The notes under the pieces: generated by a model
Database searches by the model: none
Seen by the model: only the letters and a program-made list of their open reading frames with translations
What the model was told of the DNA's origin: nothing
Translations under genes and position numbers: made by a program
Source of the DNA: Rehmannia glutinosa
Taxonomy: Eukaryota > Streptophyta > Magnoliopsida > Lamiales > Orobanchaceae
Assembly (NCBI GenBank): GCA_016081115.2
Contig: JABTTQ020000663.1
Location: forward strand, 62,001-126,000
Length of the DNA stretch: 64,000 nt
Direction of reading: 5' to 3'
Shown here: one piece after another, positions 9,220 to 20,299 of the stretch
Numbering within the stretch: the stretch's first letter is position 1
Layout of the letters: every line of letters starts with the position of its first letter

Positions 9220-12200
9220 CACGAAGGGTTGGACAAAGAACACTTCATCTCCTTATTTGTCTCTTCTTTTCATCTTGTTCAGCATCTTCTTCTCTTCTTT
9301 CTTCTTCTTCTCGTAAATCGAGTTGCCTTCTTTTTCTTTTCATATGCCTTCTGGCGCTTCATCTTTTCTTAATCTTTCTGTCTCTCCGCCATAGCATTGA
9401 GTTTGTCTCTTGTTTTTTCTTCTAATCTCTTTGCATACTCGGCGTTAGATTTAGCCACTTTTAAATTTGCCACTTGGTCAAGCCAGACCAAGTAGATCCC
9501 TCCTTTCTTTCCGGATCTACGTATTCAATATTCTTGGGCGGAGGCCTAGGTCAAGCTTCTTCCTCCACCATCGCTTCTTCCTCTACCTGCGGGCGTATCT
9601 TTGTCGGGGTCTTCTTCTTCCCGGTGAGTGACTAGCGAGTGACCCGGAGTGACTCTGGGAAGTCTGCTTTGCTGTCGGCCTTCTTCACATAACGTGAGAC
9701 CCTTTTCCCAAGACAAGTCCCAAGCTTGAGCCATGGACATATTTGCAAAATATCCCTCGATTCGAGTGTTTTAAATTCATCGATCGTGGCTCTGTCCCGA
9801 GCATACGAGATGGCATAGGTGTCTCTGTCAACCTGGAATGCCTCCATGTTCTTTCAAGATGTTAATCACCCTGGCATCCATTCTTCCTTCCACTTCCTTC
9901 ATCCCTCGCTTCAATTGCTTTTCTCTTCTCGGCCATAGATACAAAGAGTGTTGGAGTGGCGAGTCACGGGAGTTTTTGCTTATAATGTCATTTGTGTGAG
10001 GACCCTGTTGAGGGGTTTGTGCAATCATCAAGGTCATATCTTTTGATCCTTCCCCTCGTGATTTTCCTTTCTTTTGTTTCAAAATTTCCTCGGTGATTTT
10101 CCTTTCTCTTTGCTCCTTTCTTTCAACTTGATTTTCTTTGCTTTAAGGTATTCCTCTTCCCTTTTTGGCATCATCAAAGGATAGAGGAACCCCAGGGAAC
10201 ATCTTTGGCAAGCATGAAGTCGAAATCTTCGATGGTTGAGTACCGCTTCAAGTGCATTTGCGTTGTATGCGGACGCGAATTGGTCGAGTAGCGTTCGATT
10301 CTCTGCTGAAATCGGCTTCATCTCGGCCATGAGGAGGCTGAATTTTCTTGTCATGTGTTCTTCCAACATTTGTAGATCATTTGTATTTTGCTCACGCAGC
10401 GATTTGATTTGAGTGTGAGCTTCATGCATATGCTCAATGTGTTCTCTAAACCGTTTTTGCATCAAGCATTTTTGACTCTCCACACGGTGACTTGTTGAAC
10501 AAAGTTAAGTATCTCACCTGTTCCACACGCATTGATTTGCTTTGTTGCCACCATTCCCTTATCCTCGATTGTGATGTCTCTCAAGTCGGTGTAAGGTTGG
10601 CATCTGTTATCGATCGCATGTCCAAGGAGGCACGATGCCTCTCCATCCGTTCAACCTCAAAGAAAGAGTGCTTTGAACACTTCTTTCGAACTTGGTGATT
10701 AACACATTGCGGTGATGGCCATACTGACGTCAAAATCAAAATCGGGCTGGAACAATGGTGCTGAGTGAAAAACGAGGAGGTGGTCGTGATAGCGTGCTTG
10801 TTCGTTTCGACTCTTCGTGGAGTTAAGGTATTTCGGTGAAAAAGGAAAGGACTCTACGAAGGATTCATCACCGCCAACCGGGATGCATTCGATGATGAGT
10901 GGTGCGCGGGCGGTTCTTTTGGGAATCGATCCTGCTGCGGCTTGAGGAGCCTGCTGATGATGGTCTCTTGTTGAGTGGTCTTGTTGTGAAGTGGACCCGA
11001 CTTGCCATTGAGCCTGGTTGTCTTACTTGACCGTTGGTCTCGGTGATTTTTCCATTCGATGGCGGTCTCGGCCTTTATCGAGCGTCATCGGACGATGATG
11101 AGATTTCGGTGGTGGCTCATCATCAAAGTTAAAAGTTTGTGAGTAGTCTTGGGATCGGACTTGCTCGTGCTTGGAACACCCGTGAGTCTTTTGGATTTGT
11201 CATGGGGATGACTCACTTCTTTCTTCGCCCGCGCCCGATCCCCGAGAAAAGTGACATCGGGGTTGTCTGGGAATCATGAAGTGCGATCTCCTTCTCGGAT
11301 GGGTCGATGATAGTAGGAGGATGTTCTCTACTTGACTTCTTTACCCAGGAAGTCTCAACCTCCCGTGGGCCTTCATTACCTCCAAAGAATCTCTCTTCTG
11401 CTGCGAGGCCTTGGTCCTCCCTTTCGGTGTGTCACTGTCTTAGGGTCTTCTGATGGCATCCATTGGAGTCTCAACCCCATGGATTGCACTTTCATCGCCC
11501 AGTGTTAACTCCCGGGTACATTCTTCTTGCCTCTCGACCGCATCGTTAGCGTCATTAGCTTCGAGCGGTTGGCACCTCACCGAGACAGTCTCAAGCCTCG
11601 AGCTTCGTTGATGGCAACTTGTTGTTCTTCTTGTGATTGTAATTTCTCTTCTTCGCCTCCTTGATTCGTTGTGGAGTCATCTGCAAAGCATCCTCCGACC
11701 TCGCTGCGGTGGAGGAGTTTCCCCTCGGTGGCGCACCGGTGAGTGACTTGGAATGGGGTCACTCGTCTCCAAACTCCTTTGTTTCGATTGATTGTTCGAT
11801 CGTTGGGGCGGTGGTAGCACACCTTCAATAGGGGTTGGCTCGTTGGGGTCCCCATAGCCAGATTTCATCGCCATCTCCTTGTGCTTCTTCTCGAGTGGTG
11901 GGGAAGTGGTAAAACAACAACATTGGCGATTTCTTTGAACCACTCCCATTGGATCAATTTCAGTTGTGTTCGGATGACTCTCCTGGTCCCTCCATTAGTC
12001 TTTGCTCGTGAAGGATTCTTGATTCGTGCAATGCTTGCTTGCGCATTTGCAACTCTTCTCGCGGGCGGCATTCTCAGTTCCTCTCCTCTGTCGAGAAGAC
12101 ATCAAGGAGAGGATGTGTGTGTTACGTGGTGCGGAGAGATAGGCGGATGCTTGCCTTCTCACGTCTTGGCTTCTTGACTTGCTTTTCTCTCTCCTGTCCT

Positions 12201-13709
12201 TGTAGATCTCCGGGATGTCTGTGCGATTGTCTTCATCCAGGTGGGAGCACGATGAGTTAATCAAGGATATTTAGCAGTTCCTCTTCTTCTATGAACTCGG
12301 CCGTTGGAACTGTTCCCTTGACTTGCTCAACTTCCATTTCTCCACTCACATGCACGATTTTGGATGTGCGGGTAAGGTGGAGATAGAATCATTACATCAC
12401 TATCTGCTCGACGGGTTCTTCTTGTGCTTCAATTTGTGTGAGTTCTGTTGTGTCTGGCTGCCTCTGTGATCGCCTTGGCAGAGACTTGGTTGTTTCATCA
12501 ACTACATCGGAGACTCTACTTCTCGGTAGTCTCCGATATTTGTCTTTGGGTGATAATCGACTCATTGGTTTCTCGATTCGGATTGCTTGCGATTCTTCTT
12601 CGTCTCTGGTTTGTACCGGGGAATTTACAGTTGAGAGATGTTGTCTTCGAGTCTTGTGCGGGTGGGGCGTCTTTGGTGTCTTTTCTCGAGGAGCGGGCCG
12701 TCGTGGCTTCTCGGTTCTCTCTCTTGACGATCGGAGAAGGTATTTGTGAGTCCTTCTCGACCGCTGCTTAGGGCGGGAGACACGGCTGGCAGGGCACGTG
12801 ACTCTGCTGCAGGGCAGGAGCATGTTTGGTTTTCTTTCTTTGCAGGGGCAGCGATCTTCTTAGCTTGGTGCAGGGGCGGCTTTCTTCTTGGCTGGAGAGG
12901 AAACATTTGTATCTTGGTCGGTGATTCCCCTCACGGTGTCGGCTCTCTTGGCGTAAGCTCTCTTCTCGTGCGCCGAGAGAGGTTAGCTCAACATCCTCTT
13001 GTTAACATGGAATGCCTTCCCATGTCTAAGAGGACTCCTTTCACCTCCAATAGCCGGCCAATCACCAAGCCATATCCTAGGGAACCTCCAAATGAACCAT
13101 CTTCTTTGAAGGACTTGTTCCCAGCGTTCTGGCGATTTTTTCAGAGACGAACTCGATTTAGGATTTATCTTCTTTTCTTCGATGATTGCAGCCATTACAA
13201 TCGGCTTTGCCTTTGTGATTGGTCAAAGTCGCCAAATTTGATGTCGATACATTTGGCAACTATGTCCAACAACTTGTGATAATCCTCCTTGGCCAGTCTC
13301 TTGTTTCTTTGTGTATATTATTTTATCGGCAAAGTCGGACTTGGCTATTTCTTTCCATCGTCGGCCAAGTTTACATCGCTTCTTTAATCTCGGATGCTCC
13401 TTGGCGGTAGTGAGCAATGTTCACCAAATCCTTGGCGGTGATAGTGTTTCCGAAGTGAGCAGATGACTTGATTTGATTCCTTCATCGTGAATCTCGGCAT
13501 TCACGTAGAATTGTGCGACCTCCTCCACATAGGTCATCGGATATTCTAACGTTAGAAACGGTTTTAGTCCGGACGTTTCCAACTTCTCGGCGATTTTCTT
13601 CACCAAGGTGTCGTCGGACCTCGCTTCACCATTCGCATTAGTCAAAATCCACCGTCGAACCGGTGTGGATTTGCTTTCCTAACTTGGTAAAGTCATAAGT
13701 TGGTGCCAT
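9220..13709 (-). pseudogene. Extra reading region downstream of pol (broken)
   Basis: About 4.5 kb of sense-strand sequence between RNase H and the 3' LTR shows coding character in shifting frames. It opens at ATG 13709 with MAPTYDFTKLGKQIHTGS. It continues (13421-13645) with VKKIAEKLETSGLKPFLTLE and YVEEVAQFYVNAEIHDEGI, and (13223-13417) with LGRRWKEIAKSDFADKIIY. This part resembles the putative plant transposon protein domain found in other plant retroelements, recalled rather than searched. A long Ser/Arg/Pro/Lys-rich middle follows (11.5-12.9 kb). Near the end, 10079-10483 is a coiled-coil-like segment (SLREQNTNDLQMLEEHMTRK), with a Lys/Glu-rich tail at about 9220-9400. The position matches the env-like or accessory ORF of Sireviruses. 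No signal peptide or membrane segment is evident. Function is unknown. Confidence 0.55.
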
Positions 13710-14263
13710 TTCTCGGGATTATTTCAAGGAAAAACTCGAGAAAATGATTTGAAGATCGATAGGGTTTCGAGAGTATTCGCGCTTTGCTTTTGAGAGAAAG
13801 AGATGAACAGTTTTTAGAAGTGTGAGAGAGAAACGGACGAAAATGGTTTAAATATGGTTTATGAAAGGGCGTGCGGGTGGTTTTTGAATCGTGATCGAAA
13901 TCAACGGCTTGATTTCGCTGACGCCTATTGAGCATTTCATGTCTCGTATTTAATGCGGCAAAGCATTTATATCCAATCATAAGCTTGGTGTGCGCTTTAT
14001 GTCCGTACACATCATCATTATCTTTGACGTATTCCTTAAAACATTCCCGCTAATTCAAAACGATTTGCGTTTTTGTCACTTTGCTCATAAGTTATTCAGC
14101 TTATCTCTTAGCCGATTTAACTCTACTTCTCACAGTTCTCTTAGCGACTCACCTATCGGTGACTCGGTGTAGTATTTGTCTTTCCGATCTGATTGATTTC
14201 TTGGTGATTTTGTTTTGGACTCTTTTTCACTCCTTATCTGTTCTAATTCTCTTCTTTGATTTG

Positions 14264-14904
14264 TCAGAGTGTCATTTCGATTAGCCCCAACTCATGCTTG
14301 AGTTCTTCAAATCTTGACTCACATAATGGTTTTGTGAAGATGTCGCCTAGTTGTTTATCGGTTGAGATATATTCCAAGATAATGTCCTTCTTTTCAACAT
14401 GATCTCTTATGAAGTGATATCCGACATCAATATGTTTTGTTCTTGAGTGCAACACAGATTTTGAGTGATTGCAATGGCACTTGTGTTATCACATATGATT
14501 GGAATTTCTTTTTCTTCAACTTCATAGTCTCTCATTTCTTTGTCTCTTCCATAGGACTTGGGCACAACAAATTTGCCCCAGCCTATGTATTCTCTTCATT
14601 TTGTAGAGATGGCTATTGAGTTTTGCTTTTTTTCTAAACCAGGAAATTAGTCTGTTTCCTAGCATTTGACATGTGCCTCGAAGTGCTCTTCTGTCAACTC
14701 GCATCCAAAGATAGTTAATCTGAATAGCCAATTAGCTTGAATCCACCTTCCTTTGGATACCATAGGCCTACTTTGGCTTCCTTTCAAGTATCTCAATATT
14801 CTCTTAGCTTTGTCATGTGGCTCTCTTTTGGAGCAGATTGAAATCTTGCACATACACCTACAAAGAAAGGTGATGTCCGGCTCGCTAGCTGTGAGATAGA
14901 GCAA
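14264..14904 (-). pseudogene. Copia RT end and RNase H (broken)
   Basis: The 14659-14904 frame reads LYLTASEPDITFLCRCMCK and KRILRYLKGS, the segment joining RT and RNase H. The 14264-14455 frame ends the polyprotein with HSRTKHIDVGYHFIRDHV and LGDIFTKPLCESRFEELK. The part between (14456-14660) contains the rest of RNase H but is scrambled by indels. Confidence 0.85.
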
Positions 14905-15830
14905 TGATCCAATAAGTGCTCAGATCTTGTTTGATCTGGATTGCCATCCGCATCCATGTCCATTTTTGGACCGATGTGTTCATTGGTATTTTTACTGAAG
15001 ACTTCTCCTCCATACCAAACTTCTTCATTAAGTCTCTGGTGTATTTTGTTTGACTTATGAAGGTTCCATCCTTCATTTGTTTCACTTGGAGTCCAAGGAA
15101 GAATGTCACTCTCCCATCATGCTCATTTCAAATTTACTTTGCATGAGGTTTGAAAATTTTTCACACACTCTCTTTGTTAGTGGATCCAAAAATAATGTCA
15201 TCCACATATATTTGAACAAGCAAAGATATACTTTTTTGTCTTGAATTAACGAAAAGTGTTCTATCTACTTTTCCTTTTGTGAATCCATTTTCGATTTAGG
15301 AATTGTGACAGGTATCATACCATGCTCGGGTGCCTGTTTCAATCCATACAAGGCTTTCTTGAGTTTGTATACCTTGTCTCCAAGAGTCTTCTGCTCAAAT
15401 CCTGGAGGTTGTTCAACATACACTTCTTCTTCCAATAAACCATTTAGGAATGCACTTTTTACATCCATCTGATATACAATGAAATTCTTGTGAGTCGCAT
15501 AGGCAAGAAACATCCTTATAGCTTCCAATCTTGCTACAGGGGCAAATGTTTCATCAAAATCTATCCCTTCTTCTTGGCAATATCCTTTGGCTACTAGTCT
15601 TGCTTTGTTTCTTACCACAGAGCCTTCCTCGTTCATTTTATTTCTGAATACCCATTTGGTGCCAATAACATTTTGATGCATGGGTCTTTGCACTAATTCC
15701 CACACTTTATTTCTTTCAAACTGATTCAGCTCTTCTTGCATAGCTTGAATCCAATGTATGTCATCCAATGCTTGTGACACATCTTTTGGCTCTATTTGCG
15801 AGATGAAGCATGTGAACATAGCTTCTTGTT
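14885..15830 (-). pseudogene. Copia reverse transcriptase (broken)
   Basis: The 15265-15819 frame is well preserved: [61 protein letters not shown] and [10 protein letters not shown]. The segment expected to hold YVDD falls in a damaged stretch (about 15120-15260) with no usable frame. The 14885-15109 frame resumes with FFLGLQVKQMKDGTFISQ. No intact RT can be produced from this copy. Confidence 0.88.
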
Positions 15831-16192
15831 GAGTTCTGGATCTTGTTTTGACACCTTCTCTTATATCTCCAATGACAAGTTCGTGGATGGTCTCTCGGCC
15901 ATCTTACATCAAAGTTGGAGTACGTTAGTCGATGGATTGATCGACTTGGTTGTGTTGGCGTGGTCGACTCTCTCGTTATCACTTAGTCGCAAATTTTCCA
16001 ACTGTTTTTGAGATTGACTATCTCATCTTCTTCAATTGATAATTCCGGCTTCCGGCCAAAGATAGGACTCTTTCAGATGATTGGATGATTCACTTATCGG
16101 TGACTCTTCAATGTCTTCTCCATTTACATTTGGCTCATCGAATACTACATGAATGGATTCCTCTCAGTAACCATAGTTCTTTTGTTGAGTAT

Positions 16193-16830
16193 TCAGAGGC
16201 TTTGCTTTGGTGAGTATCCTAAGAAGATACCTTCATCGCCTTTAGCATCAAAAGCCTTTAGGTTGTCTTTGCCATTGTTGTGGATGAAGCATTTACATCC
16301 AAATATTTCAAATATGTAACACTTGGTTTTCTTCCAAGTCCGGATCTCATAGGAGTCTTTGTCACCGTCTTTTATCATACATCCTGTTTTGGGTGTAGCA
16401 ATTTGTGTTGATTGCTTGACCCAAAATCTTTTTGGTAACCCCGCTTGACTAACATGGTCCTTGCCGCTTCTTTGAGGGTTTTCCTTCTTTCTCGCAACTC
16501 CATTCTCATTTGTGGAGTCCTTGCCGTTGATAGTTCATGACCAATACCATTCTCAATACAATATCGAGTTATTATTCCATTGACAAACTCGGTTCCTCTA
16601 TCCGATCTTATTTTGATAATGGTTTGACTCTTCTCATTTTGAATCCTCTTCATCATTGTGGGTAGTTTTTGTAGAGTTTCTTTCTTCTTGCACATGAATA
16701 TTGTCCATGTATATCTTGAGTAGTCATCTACTACCACCAAGGTGTATTTCTTTCCACTTATGTTGGTGGTTCCCTTTGGGCCAAATAGATCCATATGGCG
16801 ATCATGCAATATTCTTGTTGAGGATGGGCA
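16193..16830 (-). pseudogene. Copia integrase (broken)
   Basis: The 16375-16809 frame has HMDLFGP, VVVDDYSRYTWTIF and IRSDRGTEF, giving the first two catalytic aspartates, then a damaged region where the usual TPQQNG...ERKNRTL glutamate motif should be. The 16193-16378 frame supplies the C-terminal part (FGCKCFIHNN, GDEGIFLGYS). The two are out of frame with each other. Confidence 0.85.
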
Positions 16831-16859
16831 TGTCTTTTCTTTGAATGACGACTTGATTT

Positions 16860-17400
16860 GTTTTCCCTTCTAACATGCATCACATATACTCTCCTTCTTG
16901 TATCTCGGAGTCCGGAAGTCCTTCTACAAGATGACTTCTTGCCGACTTGTTAAGTGTTTTGAAATTCAGGTGACTCGGCTTTTTTGTGCCCTGGCAACTG
17001 ATTTGATTCAGTGTGTACTCTTTTTGCTAGTAGACAAGTGCGGGTGTTGCGGTTGACCAATCCACTACATACATATTTTTCGCTGTCTACATCCTTGCAA
17101 AGACCACTTCCGATTGATTCAATTTCTTTGATTTGGCATATACCCATGTTGAATCCAACATTGTAGCCCTTGTCACGAGCCGATCGATACTCGATAAGTT
17201 GAAGTTGAGTCCTTCAACATATGCAACATCTGTGATTTCTAATCCATTCCTCTTGATGGATCCAATGCCTCTTATTTCACCAGGAGCTTCATTTCCTCCA
17301 AATATGACTTTTGCTCCTTTGACTTCCTTGAATTTTGACATGATTTCTCTTATTTCTGTCTATATATGTCCGGAAACCACTATCCATGTACCAGGTTCCT
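16860..17400 (-). pseudogene. Copia protease and pre-integrase region (broken)
   Basis: The region begins WYMDSGFRTYI, a decayed form of the WxxDSGxSxHMT protease signature (the D-S-G is kept). It continues in the 17087-17341 frame with VIFGGNEAPGEIRGIGSIK and YVEGLNFNLSSIDRL, the stretch seen after the protease active site in copia polyproteins. The following pre-integrase zinc region is poorly preserved. Confidence 0.75.
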
Positions 17401-17599
17401 TGGCACTCAATTTGTTCCTTGAACCTCATCTTCTTGATCTTGTTCTTTGGCCATCAAGCGGATCGGGCTTCTTCTTTGAGTCACTTGAGTAGTCACGGCT
17501 TCATTGCTCTCAATCATTTATCTCCCCTGACTTGGCTTTTTGATCTCTGCAACCATCATTGCCTTTTTCCTTTCTTGTCTTCTTTCTCGAAGATCTTTC

Positions 17600-18648
17600 T
17601 TTCTTCTTCATCTCGTACTTGTTGACTACAGGATATGAGCGATCAATGGCATAGTGACTGGTTGTCTACAGTTCCAACATAGATATTGACTTTTTGATCA
17701 GCTCTTTCTTTCTATTCTTGAGTTGTCACCCTTTGATACTCAACTTTTTGATGATCATTCTCTTGGTTGGCCTGTCTTCCTTGATTTGGAGGGAGCCGAG
17801 TGTCTTCTGGAAGATTCACCCTTTTCTCTCTTGTAGTTCTTGTTAAAGAACTTGTTAAATCTTTTAACCATCGGGCTATTTCTTTCGGGTCAATTGCCTC
17901 TTTGACCTCAGCTCTCTTCCCATCTTTGACAATTAGAGCAAATTGTTTTGGGTACAATTTGTCTCTTCTGGTCTTTTCTTCTCGGCTCAAACTCGTAGGC
18001 TTTGAGGTCCGAGAATAACTTATGATTGGATGTCTTTGATAGGTCCATGGAGTGTCTCGGTGCCATGACCTTCATTTCCCATTCACTGGAAGACTTTTTA
18101 GGATCTTCATACACATTTCTTCTGTGTATATTTCTTTCCAAGTGTAGACTGACTCATTTGTGATTTCGTAAACCGAGCGTCTAGTTGATCCCATTTTCTC
18201 CCGAGATCATTTTGAAGTTCTCAAATTTCTGACTGACCACCGATAATTTGTTTTCTTTGATTTGCTCGAGCCTTCACAAATTAATGTCACTTGTCCCAGA
18301 TTTCTTTAGCCGTTTTGCATGATTTGACTTTGTTGAACATGGCTTTGTCCAAGGTTTTGTAAAGGATGTCCTTGGCTACATTATCCAGGTTGTATCTTTT
18401 TCTATCATCATTTGTCCACTCAGTTCTTGGTTTTTCAACCATGATGGTCTAGAGCAACATCTTCTTCCTTCTCCTTGTTGCAACTCTTAAATGACAATGT
18501 GTTTACCTTTAAGATTTGCAGAGACCCATCTTCTATCACTATCCACATCTCATCATGTAATCTTTGATAGATGAGCACGCATACGAATTTTCCAATCATC
18601 AAATTCTTCAATAGTGAACATAGGGATGCGTGTCAAATTTGCTTCCAT
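17600..18648 (-). pseudogene. Copia gag (broken)
   Basis: It opens at ATG 18648 with MEANLTRIPMFTIEEFDDWK and continues, through frame changes, with LDNVAKDILYKTLDKAMFN and AKEIWDK. These are the usual landmarks of the copia gag capsid region. Further on, LFSDLKAYEFEPRRKDQKR (within 17908-18141) matches the gag C-terminal segment, followed by a Lys/Arg-rich stretch. A CCHC knuckle is recognisable only in part (CWNCRQP near 17670). Several indels and stops interrupt the frame. It would have formed the virus-like particle. Confidence 0.8.
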
Positions 18649-18762
18649 GATAATAACTTTTGATGATAAAGAAGAGTTTTGAAAGTTTAAGTACTAAAGC
18701 GGACTTTGAAAAGTTTGGAGATCTAGTTCAAGAACGGTCAGTGCGGAGGGTTCAATGAACCA

Positions 18763-18776
18763 ACCGCTCGATACCA
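18763..18776 (-). promoter_or_regulatory. Primer-binding site
   Basis: On the minus strand, TGGTATCGAGCGG follows the 5' LTR after two bases. It matches the usual tRNA-iMet site TGGTATCAGAGC with an apparent one-base loss. Confidence 0.75.
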
Positions 18777-18778
18777 CT

Positions 18779-20299
18779 TGTAGGTCCCAAAGGGTGTAAG
18801 TGTAAGGTTTAGAAGGGGGTTGAATAAACCTTACCAAATTTTCGATTTAGTCCTTTTAAATCTACAGAGTTGATTCTACAGTGTGTCCTTGATGGACGGT
18901 CGAATTAGTCACTCAAGAGAGTTAATCTCTCAATGCATTCTTCGGAGCTGTTGATGGAGTAACTCATTTGTTGGCTATAATTTAACTCAATTGTGGTTTT
19001 ATTTTCACGGAAGCCTTAACACCCTTAAGTTTGATTAAGCAAAATTTTAGAGCTTGATTTAGTACTTATAAATTATCAAATGGATAGCAAATTTATCACA
19101 GATATAAGCGATTAAAAGTGCAGAATTTAAATCTTTGAAATGTAAATGACACAATAAAGTTTTTATAGAGGTTCAAGATGGGGTAATTCTTCTACTCCTC
19201 TCTTCTCCAACTCCCCGGAGGAATCCACTAAGTAATGATCGGTTTACAAAGTGGTAATGACCCGGATACAAGTCTTGATCACAACAACCGACTTGATCCT
19301 TAGGACTCGATCTGAGACGCCTTGATCACTCGGTTGGCTTCTCGTGCGACTCGGCTTCTTCACAGGGTTGCTTTGTTACTACAGACTCACTTGCTCAAGC
19401 TCTTTGGATTTGATCACGAAGCCCTCCAAAAGCTTAAGACTTGGTTCAACTTGAACCTTTCTACAATCCTTCCCGAATGTAGACCCCTTTGTTTTCAAAG
19501 TTTTCTCTTCAACTGATTGAAGTTCTCTTTCCTTCACAGGTGAGTGTTGGATTGATGTACTTCATAATGTAGCTTGAGGATTGAGAATGTTTCGCTTTTT
19601 CTAATATGCTTGTATATCTCACGTGTGTGTCATCCCCTGTTTCTCAAACAAACTCCTCGCCTTTTTATAGTGAACTTTCAAAAATTTGCCCGTTGAAGAG
19701 ATAGGCTTATTTTTGAAAGTCACTTTGCGATCATTGGCTTCGATTCTTGGAATTGCCGTTTCCTCGTATGAATTGTTCTTTCACCTTTTGAGTTCGACAC
19801 GGTGTAGTGCTTCCCATTGGTTCATTCCTTTGGCGCACACAGGGGATCGAGCACTCCAAGAAAGGTGGTATGGAGATATTACTTGTTTAATTAAATCTCT
19901 TGATTTACGTAAGCGGTTCTTTTTACGATTATCTCGACTGATTTGCATTTCCTTGCTTTCCCCAGGTGACTTAGAGTCGACTTCCAATCATGGATGACTC
20001 TTTTCATCAATTCAACTTGAGACTTGGCTTTTCTTGAGTTGACTTGATCGATGCTCCACTCAGATTGCATCTCACCGCTTCTTGATAGAGTTCCGTCTAC
20101 TCTTCTTTGCCATACTTTTGTCTCGCAGTGAGTCTTCCTTCCATCTTGATTGTCTTCTTGCATGTTGGGCGTAGGCGACTTAACTCACTTGGCCACTCTA
20201 TTCATTACAATGCATTTTACAACAAGAATTGGGGTGCCAACTTTCTATTCTAAGTTTTACATGGCATTCATCAAAATCTAAACAATAAAATTCCTAACA
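18779..20299 (-). repeat. 5' LTR of the 12.9-kb Copia
   Basis: A 1521-bp LTR. On the minus strand it begins TGTTAGGAAT and ends at 18779. A TATA box (CTATAAAAAG, plus 19661-19670) lies upstream of the inferred transcript start. Compared with the 3' LTR it shows long identical blocks separated by short patches dense in indels. Confidence 0.92.

Larger units (their letters stand above)
7418..20299 (-). mobile_element. Complete 12.9-kb Copia retrotransposon, Sirevirus-like
   Basis: Two long direct repeats (7418-8968 and 18779-20299) with TG...CA ends flank gag, protease, integrase, RT and RNase H in copia order on the minus strand. A perfect target duplication ACCAT lies at 7413-7417 and 20300-20304. 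A primer-binding site and a polypurine tract sit in the right places. The long LTRs, the total length and an extra reading region of about 4 kb between RNase H and the 3' LTR match Sireviruses, a lineage inferred here from architecture only. All reading frames are broken by many small indels. Confidence 0.93.

Noticed and set aside
12438..13279. Long plus-strand frames (up to 177 codons) inside the 12.9-kb Copia
   Set aside because: They lie antisense to the broken accessory reading region, have no recognisable domain and are shadows of its Arg/Ser-rich sequence.
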